Shown here piece after piece: positions 1 through 5,183 of a DNA stretch of 6,003 bases (positions within the stretch are counted from its first letter, which is position 1; every line of letters begins with the position of its first letter). The notes below the pieces were generated by a model. That model was not told the DNA's origin and searched no databases. It worked only from the letters and a program-made list of their open reading frames with translations. A program made the position numbers and the translations under genes. The stretch is from JBGTHB01 sp041746415 (lineage in GTDB: Bacteria > Pseudomonadota > Gammaproteobacteria > Coxiellales > Coxiellaceae), in contig JBGTHB010000066.1 in NCBI GenBank assembly GCA_041746415.1, positions 1-6,003 on the forward strand, in the 5' to 3' direction.

Positions 1-763
1 ATTGATTGATCACATGCTCCACGATGGTTTAGAAGATGCCTATGACCAAGGCAAATCCATGGGTGTGTTTGCTGAAGCTTGCGTGGATAAATTTAATGTT
101 ACGCGGCAAGAGTTAGATAACTTTGCCATCGCGTCGTTAAAACGCGCCAAAACAGCCAATGAAGATGGCACATTTGAGAGTGAAATAGCCCCAGTAACAA
201 TCACTGAACGCAATGAAACTCAATTACTGCAACAAGATGAAAATCCTTTTAAAGCCAAGTTAGAGAAAATACCTCAACTGCGACCCGCATTTAAAAAGGA
301 TGGTGTGGTAACCGCCGCCAATTCAAGTTCAATTTCGGATGGTGCAGCAGCATTAGTAATCACAACAGCAACGCTGGCCAAAGAAAATAATTCAACCGTG
401 CTCGCCACCATTGTCGCGCACAGCACCCATTCACAACCACCTGAGTGGTTTACCACTGCACCCATTGGTGCGATTCAAAAAGTTTGTGCTAAAGCTGGCT
501 GGAATATAGCTGATGTGGATTTATTTGAAATAAATGAAGCTTTTGCCATCGTTACACTAGCCGCAATGCGAGAATTAAATTTAGCGCATGCTAAAGTGAA
601 CGTGTTTGGTGGTGCGTGCGCACTAGGTCATCCTATCGGCGCTTCCGGTGCCCGCATTATCGTTACGCTGATTAATGCGTTGCACACAAAAGGATTAAAA
701 CGTGGTGTAGCAGCCTTGTGTATTGGTGGTGGCGAAGCCACAGCGGTAGCGATAGAAATATAA
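1..763 (+). CDS. Thiolase (acetyl-CoA C-acetyltransferase type), C-terminal part
   Basis: Degradative/acetoacetyl-CoA thiolase: cleaves acetoacetyl-CoA (or a longer 3-ketoacyl-CoA) with CoA, or runs the reverse condensation, in the cytoplasm. The reading frame is open from the left edge (first full codon at base 2), so the 5' end lies outside. About 253 codons are present of a family that is usually near 390 residues, so the N-terminal part with the nucleophilic cysteine is missing. Visible hallmarks are an AcAT-like HMxxDGLxDAY segment and MGxxAE at the left edge, NEAFA (bases 533-547), GHPIGASGAR with its catalytic His codon at 629-631, and CIGGGEA with the second catalytic Cys codon at 719-721. 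The CIGGGEA ending fits acetyl-CoA acetyltransferases. It lies 10 bp upstream of liuB and is probably cotranscribed, consistent with finishing leucine breakdown after acetoacetate is activated. The exact chain-length preference cannot be read from this fragment. Confidence 0.93.
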   Translation, partial: LIDHMLHDGLEDAYDQGKSMGVFAEACVDKFNVTRQELDNFAIASLKRAKTANEDGTFESEIAPVTITERNETQLLQQDENPFKAKLEKIPQLRPAFKKDGVVTAANSSSISDGAAALVITTATLAKENNSTVLATIVAHSTHSQPPEWFTTAPIGAIQKVCAKAGWNIADVDLFEINEAFAIVTLAAMRELNLAHAKVNVFGGACALGHPIGASGARIIVTLINALHTKGLKRGVAALCIGGGEATAVAIEI

Positions 764-773
764 GGAAATAATT

Positions 774-2381
774 ATGCCTAAAATCCTCAGCACAATTAAT
801 ACTAACTCGGCTGAATACAAAAGCAATTACGCCGCAATGCTAAAACAGTATACGGAGCTTGAATCCATACTCAAAAAAATCGCCCTAGGTGGGCCAGAAA
901 AAAATCGTCAACGTCAACAGCAACAGGGCAAAATGCTCGTGCGCGAGCGCATTGACACCTTACTCGATCCGGGTTCACCATTTTTAGAATTGTCTGCTTT
1001 AGCTGGTTACAAACTGTATACGGATGAAGTGGCCGCAGGCGGCGCGGTCGCTGGCATTGGTGTGATTGAAGGCCAAGAGTGCATAGTTATCGCTAATGAC
1101 GCTTCAGTGAAAGGCGGTACGTATTATCCTATTACCGTCAAAAAACATTTGCGCGCCCAAGAAATTGCACGTGAAAATCATTTGCCTTGTGTTTATCTGG
1201 TTGATTCTGGCGGCGCTTATTTGCCGATGCAAGACGAAGTGTTTCCTGACAAAGAGCATTTCGGTCATATTTTTTATAACCAAGCGCAATTGTCAGCAAT
1301 GAATATTGCGCAAATTGCTTGTGTAATGGGTTCTTGCACTGCCGGTGGCGCGTATGTTCCTGCAATGGCAGATGAAGCCGTTATTGTGAAAAATCAAGGC
1401 ACGATATTTTTAGGCGGGCCACCGTTAGTAAAAGCGGCAACCGGAGAAGAAGTGAGCGCGGAAGAATTGGGTGGTGCGGATGTGCATTGTCGCTTATCGG
1501 GTGTCGCTGATCACTACGCTGAAAATGATGAGCACGCGTTACAAATCACACGTCGTATCGTTAAAAATCTGAATCGCAACAAACACATTCAATTAAAACT
1601 GCAACCAGCGCAAGAACCTGCTTACGCCGCAGAAGAATTATTCGGCATCATTAATGCTGATGCGAAACACCCCTATGATGTACGCGAAATCATTGCCCGT
1701 ATCGTTGATGGGTCTGAGTTTGATGAATTCAAAGCACTCTTTGGCAGCACCTTGATTTGTGGTTTTGCACACATTCATGGCTACCCTGTCGGCATCATCG
1801 CCAATAACGGTATTTTATTTGCGGAATCCGCACAAAAAGGCACTCATTTTATTGAGCTGTGTTGTCAACGCCATATCCCCTTGGTCTTTTTACAAAACAT
1901 CACCGGCTTTATGGTGGGTAAAAAGTACGAAGAAGGCGGCATTGCAAAACACGGTGCTAAAATGGTGATGGCTGTGGCGTGCGCTAAAGTACCAAAATTT
2001 ACCGTGATTATTGGCGGCAGTTATGGCGCTGGCAACTACGCTATGTGCGGTCGCGGTTATAAACCACGTTTTTTATTTATGTGGCCTAATGCGCGTATCT
2101 CAGTAATGGGCGGCGAACAAGCCGCACGTGTGTTAGCCCAAGTCAAAGAAGATCAACTCACGCGCCACAACGAAACTTGGCCGGCAAACGAAAAAGAAAA
2201 ATTCTTAAACGACATTCGTGATGGCTATGAAAAGCAAGCCAATCCTTATTACGCCAGTGCACGTTGTTGGGATGATGGTGTAATTGATCCGCGCGATACC
2301 CGCCGTATTTTAGGCATGTGTATTTCAGTCGCACTCAATGCTCCGGCTGAAAAAACAGAGTTTGGTGTGATGCGCATGTAA
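774..2381 (+). CDS. liuB: Methylcrotonyl-CoA carboxylase carboxyltransferase (beta) subunit
   Basis: Carboxyltransferase half of 3-methylcrotonyl-CoA carboxylase. It moves the carboxyl group from carboxybiotin, carried by the LiuD subunit, to 3-methylcrotonyl-CoA in leucine/isovalerate degradation. The 535-residue length is normal for the family. Two crotonase-like halves are visible. The N-terminal half has DSGGAY at residues 144-149, QDEVFPDKEHFG just after it, and the oxyanion-type GSCTAGGAYVPAMADEA starting at 186. The C-terminal half has NITGF at 375-379, GGIAKHGAKM, and GGSYGAGNYAMCGRGY starting at 414. The QDEVFPD and GPPLVKAATGEEVSAEELGGADVHC segments are typical of methylcrotonyl-CoA rather than propionyl- or acetyl-CoA carboxyltransferases. 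The ATG at 774 has an AAGGA ribosome site at 762-766 that overlaps the thiolase stop with 7-nt spacing, which supports this start and translational linkage. The gene is intact. Its usual followers liuC and liuD are displaced about 2 kb downstream. Confidence 0.96.
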   Translation: MPKILSTINTNSAEYKSNYAAMLKQYTELESILKKIALGGPEKNRQRQQQQGKMLVRERIDTLLDPGSPFLELSALAGYKLYTDEVAAGGAVAGIGVIEGQECIVIANDASVKGGTYYPITVKKHLRAQEIARENHLPCVYLVDSGGAYLPMQDEVFPDKEHFGHIFYNQAQLSAMNIAQIACVMGSCTAGGAYVPAMADEAVIVKNQGTIFLGGPPLVKAATGEEVSAEELGGADVHCRLSGVADHYAENDEHALQITRRIVKNLNRNKHIQLKLQPAQEPAYAAEELFGIINADAKHPYDVREIIARIVDGSEFDEFKALFGSTLICGFAHIHGYPVGIIANNGILFAESAQKGTHFIELCCQRHIPLVFLQNITGFMVGKKYEEGGIAKHGAKMVMAVACAKVPKFTVIIGGSYGAGNYAMCGRGYKPRFLFMWPNARISVMGGEQAARVLAQVKEDQLTRHNETWPANEKEKFLNDIRDGYEKQANPYYASARCWDDGVIDPRDTRRILGMCISVALNAPAEKTEFGVMRM

Positions 2382-2390
2382 CAAAGCGCC

Positions 2391-2415
2391 CTTGTCTTTG
2401 CGAGAGCAGCAATCC
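2391..2415. repeat. Possible degenerate dispersed palindromic repeat
   Basis: The bases GTCTTTGCGAG followed by AGCAATCCA resemble, from memory, the dispersed repeats of the form GTCATTGCGAG...AGCAATCC found between genes in many proteobacteria. A TTGC/GCAA inverted pair (2398-2401 with 2409-2412) survives, but the central part is short. Only one copy is in the window, so repetition cannot be shown here. Confidence 0.3.
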
Positions 2416-2472
2416 ATTGTAGTGCTCCATGATGTTGAGCTGCGAAGACTTCAAAGCCAAATAACAGAGCCG

Positions 2473-2501
2473 TTGACGAGCTCATTCACAACACCTAATA
2501 T
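2473..2501 (+). promoter_or_regulatory. Sigma70-like promoter for the MFS transporter gene
   Basis: A -35 box TTGACG (2473-2478, 5 of 6 to consensus) and a -10 box TAATAT (2496-2501, 4 of 6, including the key T, A and final T) are separated by exactly 17 bp. Transcription would begin around 2507-2509, directly before the first hairpin at 2510, giving a leader of roughly 190 nt to the GTG at 2698. This is the best promoter match upstream of the transporter. It is inferred from sequence only. Confidence 0.45.
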
Positions 2502-2509
2502 ACCTAATT

Positions 2510-2543
2510 CACTTGAAGTTGCGATTTATCGCAACGAAAAGTG
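2510..2543 (+). promoter_or_regulatory. Hairpin 1 of candidate leader, with GAA/GAA internal loop
   Basis: The outer stem CACTT (2510-2514) pairs with AAGTG (2539-2543). The inner stem GTTGCGA (2518-2524) pairs with TCGCAAC (2529-2535) around a TTTA loop. The two stems are separated by a symmetric internal loop, GAA (2515-2517) facing GAA (2536-2538), which could form tandem sheared G-A pairs in RNA. Twelve base pairs with no mismatch outside the internal loop make a chance origin unlikely. Function is unknown. Confidence 0.5.
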
Positions 2544-2562
2544 TCAAAACGCGATGGAGATT

Positions 2563-2594
2563 TTTAAGGGGAGAATCGCGCTTCTCCCCTTAAA
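2563..2594. promoter_or_regulatory. Hairpin 2: 13-bp perfect inverted repeat
   Basis: Arms at 2563-2575 and 2582-2594 are perfectly complementary, with an AAGGGGAGAA core, around the 6-nt loop TCGCGC. The stem is strong, but the bases after it on the plus strand (TGATCGAG) and the minus strand are not T-rich, so a canonical rho-independent terminator is not supported. Loop bases 2576-2580 are complementary to CGCGA at 2550-2554 just upstream, which would allow a pseudoknot or an alternative fold. It may also mark the 3' end of the liuB transcript. Confidence 0.5.
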
Positions 2595-2596
2595 TG

Positions 2597-2624
2597 ATCG
2601 AGCACAAATTCACTTTGTGCCGAT
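2597..2624 (+). promoter_or_regulatory. Hairpin 3 of candidate leader
   Basis: GCACAAA (2602-2608) pairs with TTTGTGC (2614-2620) around the loop TTCAC. Beyond a single bulged A at 2601, ATCG (2597-2600) pairs with CGAT (2621-2624), and the helix can be extended further through a G-T wobble. The loop and first stem bases, TTCACTT (2609-2615), are complementary to AAGTGAA (2696-2702) across the transporter start codon. Confidence 0.45.
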
Positions 2625-2637
2625 TATTCAAACCAGG

Positions 2638-2691
2638 ATATACCCGTCGTATCAAAATTAACGTTCGCATCTTCATTGACGACGGGTATAT
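2638..2691. promoter_or_regulatory. Hairpin 4: 13-bp inverted repeat just before the transporter start
   Basis: ATATACCCGTCGT (2638-2650) is the perfect reverse complement of 2679-2691, with 28 nt between the arms. The right arm ends six bases before the GTG at 2698 and contains the only G-rich stretch (GACGGG, 2681-2686) that might serve as a weak ribosome site. As RNA it would sequester this site. As DNA the dyad could be an operator, although the 28-nt separation is large for one dimer. It might also be the terminal repeats of a small element. Confidence 0.5.
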
Positions 2692-2692
2692 T
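2664..2692 (+). promoter_or_regulatory. Alternative promoter giving a near-leaderless transporter mRNA
   Basis: A -10-like TATATT (2687-2692, 5 of 6 to consensus) lies 17 bp after a weak -35-like TTCGCA (2664-2669, 4 of 6). Transcription from it would start at or next to the GTG at 2698. The absence of a good Shine-Dalgarno sequence before that GTG fits leaderless translation, but AT-rich matches of this sort are common and the -10 lies inside an inverted-repeat arm. Confidence 0.2.
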
Positions 2693-2697
2693 CATAA

Positions 2698-3903
2698 GTG
2701 AAAGATAAAACCATATTTTTAATTTTAATCGTTTTTATTAGCTGCTTAAGTGCATTCGCCTCCGATATTTATGCACCTGCCATTCCAGATGTAGCCACTT
2801 CACTTAAGGTGCACATTAGTCATGTGCAATTCAGTCTTGCAATTTATATGGCAGGTGTGACCGTTTCGATGTTAGTAGCGGGAATTTTATCGGAAGGAAT
2901 AGGACGCCGCCCGTTATTAATTAGTGGTTTACTCTTGATGTTAATCGGAACCTTTATGTGTATCCACGCCACACATATTGAACTATTAATTTTCGGTCGC
3001 TTAGTTCAAGGTATCGGTGCTGGTGCTAGCAGTGGTTTATGGCGCACTATTTTTCGTGATCGCTTTTCTGGAACGGACTTAGCAAAATACAGCGCTTACT
3101 TAACTATTTTCGTCGTGCTCATTATCCCTGCTGCACCTATGTTTGGCGGCTACATTCAACATTTTCTTGGCTGGCGCTTCATTTTTGTGTTTATTTCATT
3201 TTATATTTTAATCACCGTAATAATGGTGGCGCTGTTTTTCAAAGAAAGCCACCAGCATATACACGTAGAAAAATTACGATTATCTTTTATAAAAACCAAT
3301 CTCAAACACGTCTTATCGCATCGTATCTTTATTGGTGTTACGGTGCCGATTTTAATTCTGTATGGCTCTTTTTTTAGTTGGTATACCGTAGGGCCAGTAT
3401 TGCTAATCAAGCAAATTGGCATCAGCCCAATTTACTTTGGTTGGCTTAATTTTATTTGTGCCGCCAGCACTTTCACCTTGGGTGGATTTATTGGTGGGCG
3501 TTTGGTAGAAAAAGTTGGAGCGTTAAACATGTTGCGATTAGGCTTGGGAATTGTAATTGTTGGCGGCCTCTTGATGATTACCCTCAAATTTATTTTAGGT
3601 CTGCAATTATGGGCGATTTATGCGCCGGCAGTTTTAATTTATTTTGGCTTTTCATTCGTTTGGCCCAATGCGTTTTCGATTGCGTTAACGCCACTAGGCA
3701 CTATCGCGGGTTACGGCGGCAGCCTGTATGGCGTTATGCAAATCGCTGGTGCCGCTATCTTAGGCAGTTTTTCCGCTTATTTGCCGCATGAAACCCAACT
3801 CCCTTTAGCCATTGTGTTTACAGTTGGGCCGATAATTTCATTGGCTATATTTGAATGGCTTGCGGTACCACTTATCAAAGCACAGCAGAACAGCAACGCT
3901 TAA
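2698..3903 (+). CDS. MFS drug-resistance transporter, Bcr/CflA family
   Basis: Predicted inner-membrane proton-driven efflux protein; the substrate is unknown. Its 401 residues, with about 12 hydrophobic segments and a hydrophilic central loop near residues 183-208, are typical of Bcr/CflA transporters. Family marks are SDIYAPAIP in TM1 (residues 22-30, matching the family's D-x-Y-x-P-x-x-P), a motif A-like GILSEGIGRRP at 62-72, RLVQGIGAGAS at 101-111 followed by RTIFRD, and a motif C-like IIPAAPMFGGYI near 142-153. Motif A is unusual in having E-G where D-R is normal. The GTG at 2698 directly follows an in-frame TAA at 2695-2697. The next in-frame ATG is about 50 codons in, beyond TM1, so GTG is the sensible start although no good ribosome site precedes it. 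The gene follows a hairpin-rich leader, and its end overlaps convergent ychJ. It has no obvious link to leucine degradation. Confidence 0.9.
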   Translation: MKDKTIFLILIVFISCLSAFASDIYAPAIPDVATSLKVHISHVQFSLAIYMAGVTVSMLVAGILSEGIGRRPLLISGLLLMLIGTFMCIHATHIELLIFGRLVQGIGAGASSGLWRTIFRDRFSGTDLAKYSAYLTIFVVLIIPAAPMFGGYIQHFLGWRFIFVFISFYILITVIMVALFFKESHQHIHVEKLRLSFIKTNLKHVLSHRIFIGVTVPILILYGSFFSWYTVGPVLLIKQIGISPIYFGWLNFICAASTFTLGGFIGGRLVEKVGALNMLRLGLGIVIVGGLLMITLKFILGLQLWAIYAPAVLIYFGFSFVWPNAFSIALTPLGTIAGYGGSLYGVMQIAGAAILGSFSAYLPHETQLPLAIVFTVGPIISLAIFEWLAVPLIKAQQNSNA

Positions 3904-4342
3904 ACTTCTTACCACTTCCGCAAGGACATAATTCATTACGCCCTACTCTTGTCTGGGAAACGTTAGGTGTTCGACCACCAACATAAAACCAACGATCCTT
4001 TATTTTTTTAAATTGGCTTAATTCGTGAATAAACTGTTCACGGTCTGCTTCTTTAAAACGTGCAATAAACTCAACTTCACCCTTGTCAGCGCTAGCTTGA
4101 CTGCTTAACACTTGCAAGCCTAGCCACTGACAATTTTCAGCCCACTCACGTGCGCTATTGCGATCAAATTTTTTTGCGGCTTGTAACGTTTGTGTCGCGG
4201 CTATGTAGTCAATACGCGCTTGCGTGAAAGCAGTATAGCGTGAGCGCATTAACTGTTCGGGTGTTTGTGGCAACGCTTGTTGTTCGATAAAGCGACCACA
4301 ACATTGCTCATAAGATTGATCTAAACCGCAGGGACATGGCAT
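3875..4342 (-). CDS. ychJ: YchJ family protein (UPF0225) with two SEC-C motifs
   Basis: A conserved bacterial protein of unknown role, 155 residues, close to the usual size. SEC-C zinc-binding motifs sit at both ends: C3, C5, C14 and C15 at the N-terminus, and C139-P-C141-G-S-G-K-K-F-K-R-C150-C151 at the C-terminus. Between them lies an NTF2-like region with the family signature LMRSRYTAF (31-39), WLGL, EFIARFKE and, near the end, W-F-Y-V-G-G. SEC-C motifs bind zinc in SecA, but no specific partner can be claimed here. The start at 4342 gives the expected MPCPCG N-terminus; upstream on the minus strand there is only a weak GAGA site. The 3' end overlaps the transporter gene by 29 bp on the opposite strand, so the last codons of both proteins share DNA. 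Orientation against all neighbours indicates separate transcription. Confidence 0.93.
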   Translation of the reverse strand: MPCPCGLDQSYEQCCGRFIEQQALPQTPEQLMRSRYTAFTQARIDYIAATQTLQAAKKFDRNSAREWAENCQWLGLQVLSSQASADKGEVEFIARFKEADREQFIHELSQFKKIKDRWFYVGGRTPNVSQTRVGRNELCPCGSGKKFKRCCSAVL

Positions 4343-4354
4343 GGCTTAATCTCG

Positions 4355-4383
4355 TTGATATGATAAGATACCGGCCTTAGGTT
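4355..4383 (+). promoter_or_regulatory. Weak candidate promoter for liuC-liuD
   Basis: TTGATA (4355-4360, 5 of 6 to the -35 consensus) is followed after 17 bp by TAGGTT (4378-4383, only 3 of 6 to the -10 consensus but keeping first T, A and final T). Because ychJ runs the other way, liuC needs a promoter in or near this 58-bp spacer. The poor -10 may mean activator dependence. No regulator site is recognisable. Confidence 0.3.
4360..4365 (-). promoter_or_regulatory. Candidate -10 element for ychJ
   Basis: On the minus strand this reads TATCAT, 5 of 6 to the -10 consensus, about 17 bases before the ychJ ATG. No good -35 box is found at the right distance (only TTTTAA-like sequence), and the resulting leader would be about 10 nt. 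It touches the -35 proposed for liuC, so the two divergent promoters would compete. Confidence 0.25.
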
Positions 4384-4400
4384 AAAACACGGAGTGCGGC

Positions 4401-5183
4401 ATGTCTAGTTATGAAACGCTTTTACTCGATATTAACGGTCCAATTGCCACCATCACACTCAATCGTCCTGACAAACACAATGCGTTTAATGCCACATTGA
4501 TTAGTGAACTTACGACAGTTGCCATTAACGTTGCACAAAATAAAACTGTACGAGCCGTAATTTTTGCCGCCAATGGCAAAAACTTCTGCGCCGGTGCGGA
4601 TTTAAATTGGATGAAAGAAACTGCTAATGCTTCACCTGAAAAAAATCGTGATGAAGCACTAGCTTTAACGAAATTACTCAGTGCATTAAGTGCCATCCCC
4701 CAACCCACCATAGCAAAAATTCAAGGCAAGGTGTTTGGTGGCGGCATAGGCATTATTGCTTGCTGTGATTTTTCATTTTGCGCCGCAGATTCACAGTTTT
4801 GTTTATCCGAAGTGAAGCTGGGTTTAAGCGCTGCCACAATTTCACCCTATTTATTGCGCGCAATGGGTTACACAAACGCATTAAGGTGTTTGTTAAGTGC
4901 CGAATTGATGGATGCCGAACAAGCAAAACTGAGCGGGTTAATTTATCGTGTGTGTCCAGCAAATCAACTCGACTCTACCGTTAGCGCATTTGCCCTAACC
5001 CTTAGTAAAAATGGTCCCTATGCAATGCAAACCACTAAAGAATTAATGCAGTTACTTAGTCCCATCGACGATAAAGTTTTAATCACCACCGCAGAAATGC
5101 TAGCCAAGGTGCGCAGTGGCGCAGAAGCCAAAGAAGGCATGCAGGCTTTTTTTGAAAAGCGCAGTGCCAAGTGGAGTGAATGA
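4401..5183 (+). CDS. liuC: Methylglutaconyl-CoA hydratase (enoyl-CoA hydratase/isomerase family)
   Basis: Crotonase-fold enzyme that hydrates 3-methylglutaconyl-CoA to HMG-CoA, the step after the LiuB/LiuD carboxylase. The 260-residue length is standard. Visible are the N-terminal LNRPDKHNAFN (20-30), the CoA/oxyanion segment NFCAGADLNWMK (61-72), KVFGGGIGIIACCD (110-123) and FCLSEVKLGL (133-142) followed by ISPY. The AGADLNWM and CCD...FCLSEVxLGL...ISPY patterns match LiuC-type hydratases. The acidic residue Glu137 aligns with one of the two catalytic glutamates of crotonases. The other is replaced by Gly117, which as far as I recall is also the case in other bacterial LiuC-like proteins. 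The ATG at 4401 has GGAG at 4391-4394, 6 nt upstream. Its stop overlaps the liuD start. Without the neighbouring carboxylase genes it could only be called a generic enoyl-CoA hydratase. Confidence 0.92.
   Translation: MSSYETLLLDINGPIATITLNRPDKHNAFNATLISELTTVAINVAQNKTVRAVIFAANGKNFCAGADLNWMKETANASPEKNRDEALALTKLLSALSAIPQPTIAKIQGKVFGGGIGIIACCDFSFCAADSQFCLSEVKLGLSAATISPYLLRAMGYTNALRCLLSAELMDAEQAKLSGLIYRVCPANQLDSTVSAFALTLSKNGPYAMQTTKELMQLLSPIDDKVLITTAEMLAKVRSGAEAKEGMQAFFEKRSAKWSE
5173..5176 (+). promoter_or_regulatory. Ribosome binding site that decides the liuD start
   Basis: GGAG inside the last codons of liuC precedes two tandem in-frame ATG codons at 5180 and 5183. Spacing is 3 nt to the first and 6 nt to the second, so the second is preferred. 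Using the first would create a classic ATGA overlap with the liuC stop and add one methionine. Either way liuC and liuD are probably translationally coupled. Confidence 0.6.

Larger units (their letters stand above)
2382..2697. other. 316-bp intergenic region rich in inverted repeats
   Basis: No convincing gene is seen on either strand. The first part (2382-2470) holds a fragment resembling a degenerate dispersed palindromic repeat. A sigma70-like promoter follows at 2473-2501. From 2510 to 2691 four consecutive inverted repeats occupy most of the sequence (2510-2543, 2563-2594, 2597-2624, 2638-2691), ending six bases before the GTG of the transporter gene. None is followed by a T-run, so they do not look like ordinary intrinsic terminators. 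The density of perfect stems is far above what the flanking genes show. The region could be a structured 5' leader, a cluster of small palindromic elements, or a junction left by insertion of the transporter/ychJ segment. Confidence 0.7.

Noticed and set aside
774..2381. Propionyl-CoA or acetyl-CoA carboxylase beta subunit instead of LiuB
   Set aside because: The QDEVFPD, TAGGAYVPAMADEA and GPPLVKAATGEEVSAEELGGADVHC segments, together with nearby liuC and liuD, fit methylcrotonyl-CoA carboxylase better.
2382..2400. CAAAG/CTTTG inverted pair directly after the liuB stop as a terminator
   Set aside because: It has only 5 bp with a 9-nt loop and no following T-run, so it is too weak.
2563..2594. 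Hairpin 2 as a rho-independent terminator of the thiolase-liuB transcript
   Set aside because: The stem is strong, but neither strand has a T-run directly after it. Kept only as an inverted repeat of unknown role.
2392..2661. An 89-codon open frame starting at TTG in the intergenic region
   Set aside because: It has no ATG/GTG start and no ribosome site, it runs through the repeat fragment, the promoter and three hairpins, and its product resembles no family I know.
2505..2697. A guanidine-II (mini-ykkC) riboswitch, since these precede efflux genes
   Set aside because: That class needs two short hairpins with ACGR loops. The loops here are TTTA, TCGCGC, TTCAC and a 28-nt loop.
2500..2700. 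CRISPR array or integron attC-like array
   Set aside because: The inverted repeats differ from each other in sequence, have no regular spacing, and no shared repeat unit is present.
3456..3791. A 111-codon frame within the transporter gene in another frame
   Set aside because: It lies wholly inside the well-supported MFS coding sequence, has a Trp/Arg/Cys-rich composition and shows no ribosome site.
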